Source: an uncultured Clostridia bacterium
GTDB taxonomy: Bacteria; Bacillota; Clostridia; TANB77; CAG-508
Assembly (NCBI GenBank): GCA_934130085.1
Contig: CAKOXK010000003.1
Location: forward strand, 67,352-131,351
Reading direction: 5' to 3'
DNA: 64,000 nt
The notes below the pieces were generated by a model. That model saw nothing but the letters and a program-made list of their open reading frames with translations, ran no database searches and was not told the origin of the DNA. Below are positions 8,117 through 16,730 of this stretch, piece after piece (the stretch's first letter is position 1; every line of letters begins with the position of its first letter). The translations under genes and the position numbers were made by a program.

Positions 8117-9958
8117 TTATTTGTTGTTTTCTTCATATATGAATTTAACTTCTTGTCCGTTATCATATTTGTGATATATGTCATTTATATCAGTATATCC
8201 ACTTGGATGAAATTCTTTTACTTCATTTTCATTTATTTTAACTTTTTTAAATGTGTAACCCGAAATATCAACTATTCCATGCTGTATTGTTTTTTTGCTT
8301 CCATCATCCTTTGTTTCAACTTTTGGAAGCATTGCTGAGACTTTTGTATTTTTAGAGAACATTAGTAGACTATAATCGGTACCTTCATTTTCTCTTAATA
8401 TTACATTTCCAAGTTCATCAATATATTTTTTTAGTAATAATTTTGTTTCAGTTCCTTTATTATCTTTCTCTGCTTCATCGCTTCTGCTTTCTGCTTGTGC
8501 TCTTGATGATAAGTTAATTGGTCTATCATCTGCCTTGTCGGCAACTGTTATTACTACTTTTGATGATTGCTCCGTGTTTAAACCAGCTTTTGCACCAAAT
8601 GTAACTGATTGATCATTTACTGCATATCCTGCTTTATAATATGAAGTACCTCCAAATGATGCGTTTGCTAGTCTTGTAGTTGAATCGCCTGAAGTTTGTG
8701 CAGCATAATCAAATTTTCCGTAAAGATCATCATCAAAATGATATCTTCTTTCTGGTCCGTCAAAACCTATAGGCCAATCTACATTTTGTTTGTATACTTC
8801 TGTTGTTCCAAATGCTCTAGTATCTTTTAGTCCTATTTCAGGATAATCATCACCAGTTTCTGTTCTTGTTAATTTATCAAATGCCCACTGATGGTCATCT
8901 GCCCAAATTGATGACCATGCATAATACCATATTATACCGTTCCAGTGGCCATATTGTTCCCAGTTAGCTGGTGGATTACCATTTTCTTTTTTAACTCTTC
9001 CTTCATATCCTACTATTGGAATATTAATAGTTCCTCCATATCCATCTTGCCTTTTCGTAAATCCATAGTAATCTGTTAGAAAAAGTCTAACTGAATATGA
9101 ATATTTTCTGTATCTTTCTCCAGAGTTGCCACCGTAGTAGCCTCCTCCACCTCCACCAACATTATGCCAGCCATCATCTGTATATGCGGTTTCGCTAACC
9201 CCCTGTGCATCGCTTGAGTGATTATCATCTTGTGAGCCATTTAAAATTAGTCCTCCATCGCCACCATTTATAGGTTGCAATTCTCCATAAGAACTATCTG
9301 GCCAGAACACGTATCCTCCACCAGATGTAGCTCCTCCGCCACCTCCAGCTACCATGATTGATGTTCCATTTATTCCTACAGCAGCTCTTGCTCCGCCTTG
9401 GCCTCCTGGCTCTGTATCACTTGCAAGCCTTTCTCCTCCATATTGACCATTTTCAATATTTATTATGTCTCCAGCTTTTAAGTATATTTTTGATGAAACT
9501 AAGCCTCCCTTTCCACCTGTTGCTGTTCCGTGTGTGCTGTCTTGTAGTGACCACGCAGTTGTTGATGACCAGTCTCCTCCTTTAGCTCCATACGCATCTA
9601 TAAAATACCAACCTGTATATGGCACTTCAAAGTTTCTTGAATCTCTAATAGTCCAGGTATATTCTTCTTCATCTTCCTTACGTGGATTATTTTTTTTAAC
9701 ATTTTCTTTTATTTCGTTTATTTTAACATCTTCAGCTCTTGTAGCATTTTGAAGATCATCTTTTGTAGTTAAAGCTTGTTTTAGTATACCGTTTTTAGAT
9801 GTAACACTACCCAGTGATATACTTGCAAGTATTAATAATATGATAATTGTAATTACTAATGACATTAAAGTAATACCTGCATTTTTTGCCTTATCCTTCT
9901 TTATTTTTTTATCAAGTATGGATTTGTTTTTTGTTGCTTCTTTTCTTGCCTTTCTCAT
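8117..9958 (-). CDS. Large prepilin-like protein with glycine-rich domain
   Basis: A 613-aa protein. The ATG at 9958 follows GGAGGG; an in-frame TTG four codons upstream lies inside that site and is not used. A lysine-rich leader precedes NAGITLMSLVITIIILLIL (Ser at the Glu5 position). After a helical spacer come ~300 residues with YTWTIRDSRNFEVPYTGWY, GGKGGLVSSKIYLKAG and several GGGGG runs, the pattern of the glycine-rich domain family seen in bacterial surface proteins and ALK-type receptors. The end is more charged. The gene starts 32 bp after the mltG stop, so it is probably read through from mltG. Confidence 0.8.
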   Translation of the reverse strand: MRKARKEATKNKSILDKKIKKDKAKNAGITLMSLVITIIILLILASISLGSVTSKNGILKQALTTKDDLQNATRAEDVKINEIKENVKKNNPRKEDEEEYTWTIRDSRNFEVPYTGWYFIDAYGAKGGDWSSTTAWSLQDSTHGTATGGKGGLVSSKIYLKAGDIINIENGQYGGERLASDTEPGGQGGARAAVGINGTSIMVAGGGGGATSGGGYVFWPDSSYGELQPINGGDGGLILNGSQDDNHSSDAQGVSETAYTDDGWHNVGGGGGGYYGGNSGERYRKYSYSVRLFLTDYYGFTKRQDGYGGTINIPIVGYEGRVKKENGNPPANWEQYGHWNGIIWYYAWSSIWADDHQWAFDKLTRTETGDDYPEIGLKDTRAFGTTEVYKQNVDWPIGFDGPERRYHFDDDLYGKFDYAAQTSGDSTTRLANASFGGTSYYKAGYAVNDQSVTFGAKAGLNTEQSSKVVITVADKADDRPINLSSRAQAESRSDEAEKDNKGTETKLLLKKYIDELGNVILRENEGTDYSLLMFSKNTKVSAMLPKVETKDDGSKKTIQHGIVDISGYTFKKVKINENEVKEFHPSGYTDINDIYHKYDNGQEVKFIYEENNK

Positions 9959-9990
9959 TTGTCCCTCCAAATTAATAATTCCCTTTTATT

Positions 9991-11070
9991 TTAGTTATAT
10001 GTGTACCATAGTCCTTGAGACTTTAATGTAGAGATATTTTGATTATGCTCTGATATTGTTTTTGCAAAATAAACTTTTCCGTTTTTATCAGCTACAAAGT
10101 ATAAATAGTCAGTTTCTTTTGGATGTAATGCTGATTCTATTGAGTTTATACTTACTGTTGACATTGGTCCTGCTGGTAATTTTCCTTTCATTGCTTGGCT
10201 TCTTGTATTATACGCATTTGTTTCGTTTATCTCACTTTGATACAAATCTCTTTCAGACATATCAACTTTAATACCATAATAAGTTGTAACATCACTACCA
10301 ATTTCCATATTTCTTTTTAATCTATTATAGATTACGCTAGCTACTCCTGCTCTATCGCTACTATTAGTTGACTCAAGTTCTACAATTGATGCTACTGTTA
10401 GCAAACGATGAACAGATATGTTTGCTTTTTGGATTTCTGCCTTATAAGGCTCTAGCTTTTTCTCCATTTCGTCTAACATTGTTGTAAAAATATCTTGAAC
10501 TGAAACATCTTTATTCTTAAAGTTGTAAGTATCAGGGAATAAATATCCCTCTAGTGGATAATATAAACTGGTATTTTCTATCTCGTCAGTAATAAACCAA
10601 TACTTTTGTATTAAGCTATCAAGATAAGACTTGTCCTTCATTGCATTATATACATCTTCTTTTGTATTACTTGTGTTACTTTCTATTGTTTTTGCAATCC
10701 ATCTCATATTCTTTCCTTCAAGAAAAGTGATATTGATTGTGTTGTATTTTTCATCAGGACCTTTAACTAAAGTATCAACAATTTCACTAACTGCCATGTT
10801 CTGATTAAGTTTATATTCTCCGGCTTTCATCTCAGTAATATCATTGAGTTTTACATATATCTTAAATGCAGTTTCATTTCTTATTAGCTTTTTTTGTGCA
10901 AGAATATCTCCAATTTTTGCTGCCGTTGAGCCTGATGGTATTGTTACAGAAATTTCGTTACTTGTATCAGATACACTGCCCATTACATTTATATAAAATA
11001 TAGTTCCTGATGCTATTGCTATTATTATTAAAAATACTAATACTAGAATTATTATTGTTGATTTTTTCAC
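9991..11070 (-). CDS. mltG: Endolytic peptidoglycan transglycosylase MltG
   Basis: A 359-aa single-pass membrane enzyme that cuts nascent glycan strands and sets their length. It has an N-terminal membrane helix (residues ~5-30), a LysM-like module (VTIPSGSTAAKIGDILAQKKLI) and the YceG/MltG catalytic domain with the conserved LLTVASIVELES motif, whose Glu is the catalytic residue of the family. Typical late motifs are present (IYNRL, GPMSTVSINSIESALHP, YLYFVADKNG). The start is a GTG behind GGGAG. It follows comEC in the same direction with a 142-bp gap. Confidence 0.92.
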   Translation of the reverse strand: MKKSTIIILVLVFLIIIAIASGTIFYINVMGSVSDTSNEISVTIPSGSTAAKIGDILAQKKLIRNETAFKIYVKLNDITEMKAGEYKLNQNMAVSEIVDTLVKGPDEKYNTINITFLEGKNMRWIAKTIESNTSNTKEDVYNAMKDKSYLDSLIQKYWFITDEIENTSLYYPLEGYLFPDTYNFKNKDVSVQDIFTTMLDEMEKKLEPYKAEIQKANISVHRLLTVASIVELESTNSSDRAGVASVIYNRLKRNMEIGSDVTTYYGIKVDMSERDLYQSEINETNAYNTRSQAMKGKLPAGPMSTVSINSIESALHPKETDYLYFVADKNGKVYFAKTISEHNQNISTLKSQGLWYTYN

Positions 11071-11212
11071 TTTAGTCTCCCTTCTTTTTTGTCATGTTAT
11101 CATATTTGTATATTTATTTCAACGATTTTACAATGTTTGTTATATAATATTTTTTTTACACTTTATTATAAATCATACAGTGTACTCTATAAAAATCTTC
11201 TTTTAAGATATT

Positions 11213-13795
11213 TCATTTACTGCTCGCAGGTTTTACAAAGTTTGTTATATAATAATTTTGTTTTGTTACTTTTATTGATATTTCTCCACATTGATCTGTT
11301 CTGTATATTTTTGTATTTAATTCTTTTAGTGTTTCAAGCGTTATATTTGATGGATGCCCAAATTTATTATCTTTTCCAACTCCGATAAGTGCACATTTAG
11401 GATTTACTTTTTGTATAAATTCTTTTATTGATGATGTTTTTGAGCCATGATGTGCTACTTTTAAAATGGTTGATTGTAAAAGTTTTTGCTTTCCTTCATA
11501 TTCTTTCAATATCTTTTCTTCTGCTACTTTTTCAATATCCCCTGTAAACAAGATTGAGAAATTTCCAAATGTTATTTTTAATACAAGAGAATTATTATTT
11601 ATAGAGTTTTCAGAAATCATTTCTTCTTTTTTAGGCCATAGAACTTCTATCTTTAGGTTCTTGGTCAGTTTTAGGCTGTCTCCTTTCTTTAAAGTATAAA
11701 TTTTTATAGATTTTCTTTTGGCAACTTCCTTCAATTTTTGATAATTCTGATATTCTTCATATTGCTCTCCAATTAGTACACTTTTAACCTTTAGGTTTTC
11801 CAAAACATAAAGCAGTCCCTGGCAATGGTCATTATCAAAATGTGAAAAAATCATGTAATCAATTGTCTTAATTTTTCTTGCTAACAAATATGGCATTAAT
11901 ATGCTTTTTCCAACATTATAATTATTATTTTGACTATTTGCTCCTCCTCCATCAATTAAAATCACTTTTGTTTTTTGCCTGATTAAACACGCATCTCCTT
12001 GAGAAACATCAATGAAATTAATATACATATTATTTGTAAATTTCTCAAAATTTATGTTTGAAATTACTATTATAATCAGTAAAACTGCAATTACTTTCTT
12101 TTCGACTTTACTAAAAATTCTTTTGTTCATTTTTTCATTGCCTGCTTTTATTGCACATTCATTCAATTTATTGGCTATATTAGTTTCAAATTCATTTATT
12201 TTGATTTCATTTGTTCTACTTCCATCTGTTATGATTTCACTTGTTTTACTTCCATCTGTTTTGATTTCACTTGCTTTACTTCCATTTGTTTTAGTTTTAT
12301 TTATTTTAAATTTGTTGTGTTTAGTTTTATTTATTTTGATTTTATTATTTTCATTTGCTCTGAACCATACGTTCAGCTTTTTGTAGATTATATACACAAT
12401 TATGTAGTACATGATTAGCGATAATATCGATGGAGCCTCTATATTTATGTTTGAAAATTTAAAATTAGAAACAACTTGAGATACTCTAGATAAAAGTGTT
12501 ATTAACATATTTAAAAGAAAAAATAGAGGTTTTACTCTTATAATTAAAACTATATAACCAATTATTATGATTGGGCCTAGTAAAATACTTGCAAATATGT
12601 TTGATATTATGAATGAGAACGATATCGTTTTGAAATTATACATCATTATTGGAATTAAAATTATGTTTGCACTAATTGTAACGCTTATTATTTTTAATTT
12701 TAAAAATCTATAAACTATTTTGTAAAGATAAATTATTCCTATAACTCCAGAATATGATAAGATTAACCCCATATCAAATATTACATAAGGATTCATAATA
12801 ATTTGTATGAGTAGAGAAATTGCTATACTGTTTAGTACATCATTTTTTCTTTTTGTTAAACTTGCAATTGCTCCTACTATGCACATTATACCAGCTCGCA
12901 TTACTGATGGACTCTCTCCTGTTAATTTCATAAAGAAAATTATAATTATAATTAGCAAAATTTTTGACATCCTTTTTCTTCTTAAAGCTTTACTCATTAA
13001 AGTAATCGCTAAAATTATGTATGAAAAATGTGCCCCTGATATTGCAAGAACATGGCTAAGGCTTGCCTTTCTGAAATTCTCGATTATATTGTCATCAAGA
13101 TCTGATTTATCACCAATTGTTAATGCTTCGAGTAAAGAAGAAGAGTCTTTTGTCAGGTGTTCTTCATAGATTTTCTTGATTTTGTCTCTTATCCTTTGAA
13201 AAAAGCGTTCTGATTTAATTTGTAAAATTTCTATGAAATTGAATTTTCTTTTTGAAGTATATGATTTGTTAAAAACTGACGAATCTGATTTCGCTGAAAA
13301 ATTTAAATTATTTGAATAAATTGAAGGAGCCGAAGTACTTGAAGAGTCCTGAGAATTTAATGAATTCAATGAATTTGATGAATCTGATGAATTTTCAGAT
13401 ATTATTTGATAATTTTCTACTTTAAAAATTCCACTTATTCCTTTTGATTTCAAGTACAGGTCATAATCAAATCCTTTGTAATTTGTTCTTGTTTTGGGTT
13501 CATTTAATTTTGCTTGAATTTTTATGATTGTTCCAATCTCAAGTTTTGATGTTCTTTCTTTATATGAAGTAAGTTTTTGCCTTTCACTTTTTATATATAG
13601 TAAAAAAATTCTGTTTTCAATTTTTGCTTTATAAATTTTTACATACTCTTTTTTTTCTGGTTCTGATAGAATTATTGCTTCAAAAGTTCCTTCCTCTTTA
13701 CCTTTGTATTTAAATAGAGCTACACCAAATTGATGTAGCCCTACTATTATAATTATTAATATTAGTGTAAGGGCACAAATATAGCGTTGTTTCAC
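11213..13795 (-). CDS. comEC: ComEC/Rec2-type DNA uptake channel
   Basis: An 860-aa polytopic membrane protein expected to carry single-stranded DNA into the cell during transformation. The GTG at 13795 is chosen because AAGGA lies 5 nt upstream. Order: N-terminal soluble domain with an extended Ser/Asn linker, the Competence domain (LAISGAHFSYIILAI), several membrane helices, and a C-terminal metallo-beta-lactamase-like domain (FSHFDNDHCQG, VAHHGSKTSS). A degenerate repeat of KINKTK/SKASEIKTDG units sits between the helices and the lactamase domain and is unusual for the family. No other competence gene is in the window. Confidence 0.9.
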   Translation of the reverse strand: MKQRYICALTLILIIIIVGLHQFGVALFKYKGKEEGTFEAIILSEPEKKEYVKIYKAKIENRIFLLYIKSERQKLTSYKERTSKLEIGTIIKIQAKLNEPKTRTNYKGFDYDLYLKSKGISGIFKVENYQIISENSSDSSNSLNSLNSQDSSSTSAPSIYSNNLNFSAKSDSSVFNKSYTSKRKFNFIEILQIKSERFFQRIRDKIKKIYEEHLTKDSSSLLEALTIGDKSDLDDNIIENFRKASLSHVLAISGAHFSYIILAITLMSKALRRKRMSKILLIIIIIFFMKLTGESPSVMRAGIMCIVGAIASLTKRKNDVLNSIAISLLIQIIMNPYVIFDMGLILSYSGVIGIIYLYKIVYRFLKLKIISVTISANIILIPIMMYNFKTISFSFIISNIFASILLGPIIIIGYIVLIIRVKPLFFLLNMLITLLSRVSQVVSNFKFSNINIEAPSILSLIMYYIIVYIIYKKLNVWFRANENNKIKINKTKHNKFKINKTKTNGSKASEIKTDGSKTSEIITDGSRTNEIKINEFETNIANKLNECAIKAGNEKMNKRIFSKVEKKVIAVLLIIIVISNINFEKFTNNMYINFIDVSQGDACLIRQKTKVILIDGGGANSQNNNYNVGKSILMPYLLARKIKTIDYMIFSHFDNDHCQGLLYVLENLKVKSVLIGEQYEEYQNYQKLKEVAKRKSIKIYTLKKGDSLKLTKNLKIEVLWPKKEEMISENSINNNSLVLKITFGNFSILFTGDIEKVAEEKILKEYEGKQKLLQSTILKVAHHGSKTSSIKEFIQKVNPKCALIGVGKDNKFGHPSNITLETLKELNTKIYRTDQCGEISIKVTKQNYYITNFVKPASSK

Positions 13796-13847
13796 ATATA
13801 TCCTTTCTTGCAAGCCCTTATTTATTTTATTTAATCTCTTCGCACTT

Positions 13848-14972
13848 TTATCCCGCGTTTTCTGACAAGTATTTTGCTAGTACATATCCAACTGTTCCTG
13901 ATGATGTTTTTACTTTATACCATTCCGGATTTGACGTATCAAGTACCTCTAGTGCACTATTTTTTTCTGCACTGTTTAGTATAGTTGCTGTTGTTGATGC
14001 TTCTTTTCTAATATTTACTGCATCAACATTTATATACATTGTTTTTTTACTATTTGATGTAGCTTCTGTTTCTCCATTTACTGGATCTTTTGAATTTTTG
14101 CTTTCTGAGTCTTGGTTATTTTCATTGTTTTTGCTGCTATCATTATTAGTAGCATCAGAATTATCATTTTCAGAATTATTATTATTATCTGAATTTGCTT
14201 TATTGTTTTGGTTGTTCTCTTGATTATTCTCATCTGAATTTTGAGTATTTTTATTTGTTGTGTTTTCAACATTTTTTGTGTTATTCGTTGGTAAATATAT
14301 TGTTTGTGATTCAAGTTCTTCTTTATTTACCCATCCGCTCTTTTTTGAGCCTCTTATATATGCCCACTTACCATTGATTGAAACTAGCATAACATCTTCA
14401 TCTTTTGCAATTGTTCCAAGTTTTGATGAATTTAATAATGGCAAAACATATATTTCTGTTTCATTTTTTATTTTAGTTTTATTCTTTTCTATTGCTTCTT
14501 TTTCTGTTAAAAGTTCATTGCTTTCGTTTGAGCTCTCCGAATCATTCTTCGCGTTATTTTCTATGTTTTCTGCATTATTTGTATTTTGATTATCGTTTGT
14601 ATTTGAACTATCATTGTTGTTTTCACTATCTTTATTGTTATCTACGTTTTTACTCTCTCCTTCAGATGAAACAGATGTGTTTACTTTTACAAATTGTTTG
14701 CTTACATATCCTTCTATCGAATTATATCTTACTTTGTAGAAATCACCTTCCGTTCCCTCTACCGTAAGACTTGCTCCTTTTTTCAAGCTTTGAATTATTT
14801 CTGCTGATGATGAAGCTTTTTGTCTGAAATTAACATTGTCAGCTGTAACTGTTCCACTTTCTGATGCAAATACACTTTTATTTATACTTAACATTTCAGT
14901 CATTGCTATGATTATTAGCATTACTATTGATGCTATCATTGTTTTAGAAAATATTGATTTAATCTTTCTCAT
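13848..14972 (-). CDS. Secreted protein with three bacterial SH3 domains
   Basis: A 374-aa exported protein with a signal peptide (residues 1-37, ending near VFASES). Three SH3b domains are recognisable: VTADNVNFRQKASSSAEIIQ near the N-terminus, a middle one around EIYVLPLLNSSKLGTIAKDE, and a C-terminal one (VDAVNIRKEASTTATILNS). They are joined by two Asn/Ser/Asp-rich low-complexity linkers. SH3b domains usually bind peptidoglycan, so a cell-wall location is likely; there is no catalytic domain. It lies just upstream of comEC (52 bp to its start) and has its own promoter. Confidence 0.85.
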   Translation of the reverse strand: MRKIKSIFSKTMIASIVMLIIIAMTEMLSINKSVFASESGTVTADNVNFRQKASSSAEIIQSLKKGASLTVEGTEGDFYKVRYNSIEGYVSKQFVKVNTSVSSEGESKNVDNNKDSENNNDSSNTNDNQNTNNAENIENNAKNDSESSNESNELLTEKEAIEKNKTKIKNETEIYVLPLLNSSKLGTIAKDEDVMLVSINGKWAYIRGSKKSGWVNKEELESQTIYLPTNNTKNVENTTNKNTQNSDENNQENNQNNKANSDNNNNSENDNSDATNNDSSKNNENNQDSESKNSKDPVNGETEATSNSKKTMYINVDAVNIRKEASTTATILNSAEKNSALEVLDTSNPEWYKVKTSSGTVGYVLAKYLSENAG

Positions 14973-15027
14973 TAATTAAACACTAACCCTTAAAATAAGG
15001 GTCTTCCTTTCTTGTTATGACGGCTTA

Positions 15028-15056
15028 AGTATATAATGATTTGTCTTAAAAGTCAA
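15028..15056 (-). promoter_or_regulatory. Sigma-A promoter of the SH3 gene (and probably comEC-mltG)
   Basis: On the minus strand TTGACT (15051-15056) and TATACT (15028-15033) with a 17-bp spacer, ~55 nt before the ATG. Confidence 0.75.
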
Positions 15057-15070
15057 GTAAAATCAAGTGA

Positions 15071-15337
15071 ATGCACAATCCAAATCTCAAAGGGGTCGAA
15101 ATCGACACCTTTAAATCAGAAGCAGGTACTCATTATTTTACAATGTCCCCACAGAGATGGATTAAAGAAACTAATGCAATAGGTATTATTTCAAAGTCTG
15201 GTAACAATGGTGGAACATATGCACATCCAGATATTGCATTTGAGTTTGCTAGTTGGATTAGTCCAGAATTTAATTTGTATTTAATAACTGAAAAAAAATT
15301 TCAAAATATGTTAAAAAATAAAAGAAAAAAAGCATAA
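15071..15337 (+). pseudogene. KilA-N domain remnant
   Basis: An 88-codon frame encodes the middle of a KilA-N domain: NPNLKGVEIDTFK, FTMSPQRWIKETNAIGIIS and GGTYAHPDIAFEFASWISPEF are family hallmarks. Full KilA-N proteins of phage and mobile elements carry an N-terminal DNA-binding part and a longer C-terminal region, both missing. There is no ribosome site before the ATG, and the frame runs into the tuf terminator. It is the only plus-strand frame in a long minus-strand block, so it is most likely a decayed insertion. Confidence 0.75.
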
Positions 15338-15344
15338 AAAAAGC

Positions 15345-15392
15345 CTTAGGAGCATTTTAATAAGGACAATTCTTATTAAAAATGCTCCTAAG
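15345..15392 (-). terminator. Terminator of the str operon, usable in both directions
   Basis: A long stem CTTAGGAGCATTTT(T)AATAAG with its complement is flanked by A-runs on one side and T-runs on the other. On the minus strand it follows the tuf stop by 33 nt and ends in TTTTTTT. Confidence 0.9.
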
Positions 15393-15424
15393 TAGCATCT
15401 TTTTTTATTCAATTCGAGTGTTTA

Positions 15425-16627
15425 TTACTCAATTATATCTGATACAACACCAGAACCAACTGTTCTACCACCTTCACGGATAGCGAATCTTAATCCCTTC
15501 TCAATAGCGATTGGAGTGATTAATTCAATTGTCATGTCAATGTTATCACCTGGCATAACCATTTCTGTTCCTTGTGGTAATTCAATTGTACCTGTAACGT
15601 CTGTTGTTCTGAAATAGAATTGTGGTCTGTAACCATTGAAGAATGGTGTATGACGTCCACCTTCATCAGCTGTTAGTACGTAAACTTGAGATTTGAATTT
15701 TGTATGTGGATGAATTGTTCCTGGTTTTGCAAGAACTTGACCTCTCTCAACTTCTGTTCTTTGGATTCCTCTTAATAGAACACCTATGTTGTCACCAGCT
15801 TCAGCCTCATCAAGACTCTTTCTAAACATTTCAAGACCTGTAACAACAGTTTGTTTCTTCTCTTTAGATAGACCAACTATTTCAACTGTATCTTGAACTT
15901 TTAATTGTCCTCTTTCAACTCTACCTGTTACAACTGTTCCTCTTCCTGAAATTGTCATAACATCCTCAATTGGCATTAAGAATGGTTGATCAATTGGTCT
16001 TTCAGGTGTAGGAATATAGCTGTCAACTGCATCCATTAATTCTTTGATGCATTGATATTCTGGAGCATTTGGATCTGTTGATTTGCTCTCTAGAACTTTT
16101 AGTGATGATCCCTTGATAACTGGAACTTCATCTCCAGGGAAATCATAACTTGTTAATAAGTCTCTAACTTCCATTTCAACTAATTCAAGTAATTCTGGAT
16201 CGTCAACCATATCGCATTTATTTAAGTAAACAACGATGTATTTAACACCTACTTGTCTTGCTAGTAAGATATGCTCTCTTGTTTGAGGCATTGGGCCATC
16301 AGCTGCTGAAACAACTAGTATAGCACCATCCATTTGAGCAGCACCAGTGATCATGTTCTTTACGTAGTCAGCATGACCTGGGCAGTCAACGTGAGCATAA
16401 TGTCTCTTCTCTGTTTCATACTCAACATGAGCTGTGTTAATTGTTATACCTCTAGCTTTTTCTTCTGGGGCGCTATCAATTGCAGCATAGTCTTCAAACT
16501 TTGCTTTACCTTGTAAGCTTAACCATTTTGTAATAGCTGCTGTTGTTGTTGTTTTACCATGGTCAACGTGACCAATTGTACCAATATTAACATGTGGCTT
16601 ATTTCTAACGAATTTTTCCTTAGCCAT
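15425..16627 (-). CDS. tuf: Elongation factor Tu
   Basis: A 400-aa translational GTPase that delivers aminoacyl-tRNA to the ribosome. G-motifs are intact: GHVDHGKTTT, DCPGHADYVKNM, NKCDM and GSSLK. The beta-barrel domains II and III are complete and end in VVSDIIE. AAGGAGG lies 8 nt before the ATG. It is the last gene of rpsL-rpsG-fusA-tuf, and a promoter of its own is visible in the 103-bp gap after fusA. Normal length for the family; no anomalies. Confidence 0.98.
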   Translation of the reverse strand: MAKEKFVRNKPHVNIGTIGHVDHGKTTTTAAITKWLSLQGKAKFEDYAAIDSAPEEKARGITINTAHVEYETEKRHYAHVDCPGHADYVKNMITGAAQMDGAILVVSAADGPMPQTREHILLARQVGVKYIVVYLNKCDMVDDPELLELVEMEVRDLLTSYDFPGDEVPVIKGSSLKVLESKSTDPNAPEYQCIKELMDAVDSYIPTPERPIDQPFLMPIEDVMTISGRGTVVTGRVERGQLKVQDTVEIVGLSKEKKQTVVTGLEMFRKSLDEAEAGDNIGVLLRGIQRTEVERGQVLAKPGTIHPHTKFKSQVYVLTADEGGRHTPFFNGYRPQFYFRTTDVTGTIELPQGTEMVMPGDNIDMTIELITPIAIEKGLRFAIREGGRTVGSGVVSDIIE

Positions 16628-16691
16628 TTTAAAATCCTCCTTGAAAATAATTTATTAATTTAATATTAATAACTTGTTTTAATGCATTTTC

Positions 16692-16720
16692 ATTCTATAA
16701 TAATTTTTGTAAAAATGCAA
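16692..16720 (-). promoter_or_regulatory. Internal promoter upstream of tuf
   Basis: On the minus strand TTGCAT (16715-16720) and TAGAAT (16692-16697) with a 17-bp spacer lie between fusA and tuf. It would allow tuf expression beyond that of the operon. Confidence 0.6.
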
Positions 16721-16730
16721 GTGTTTTTAA

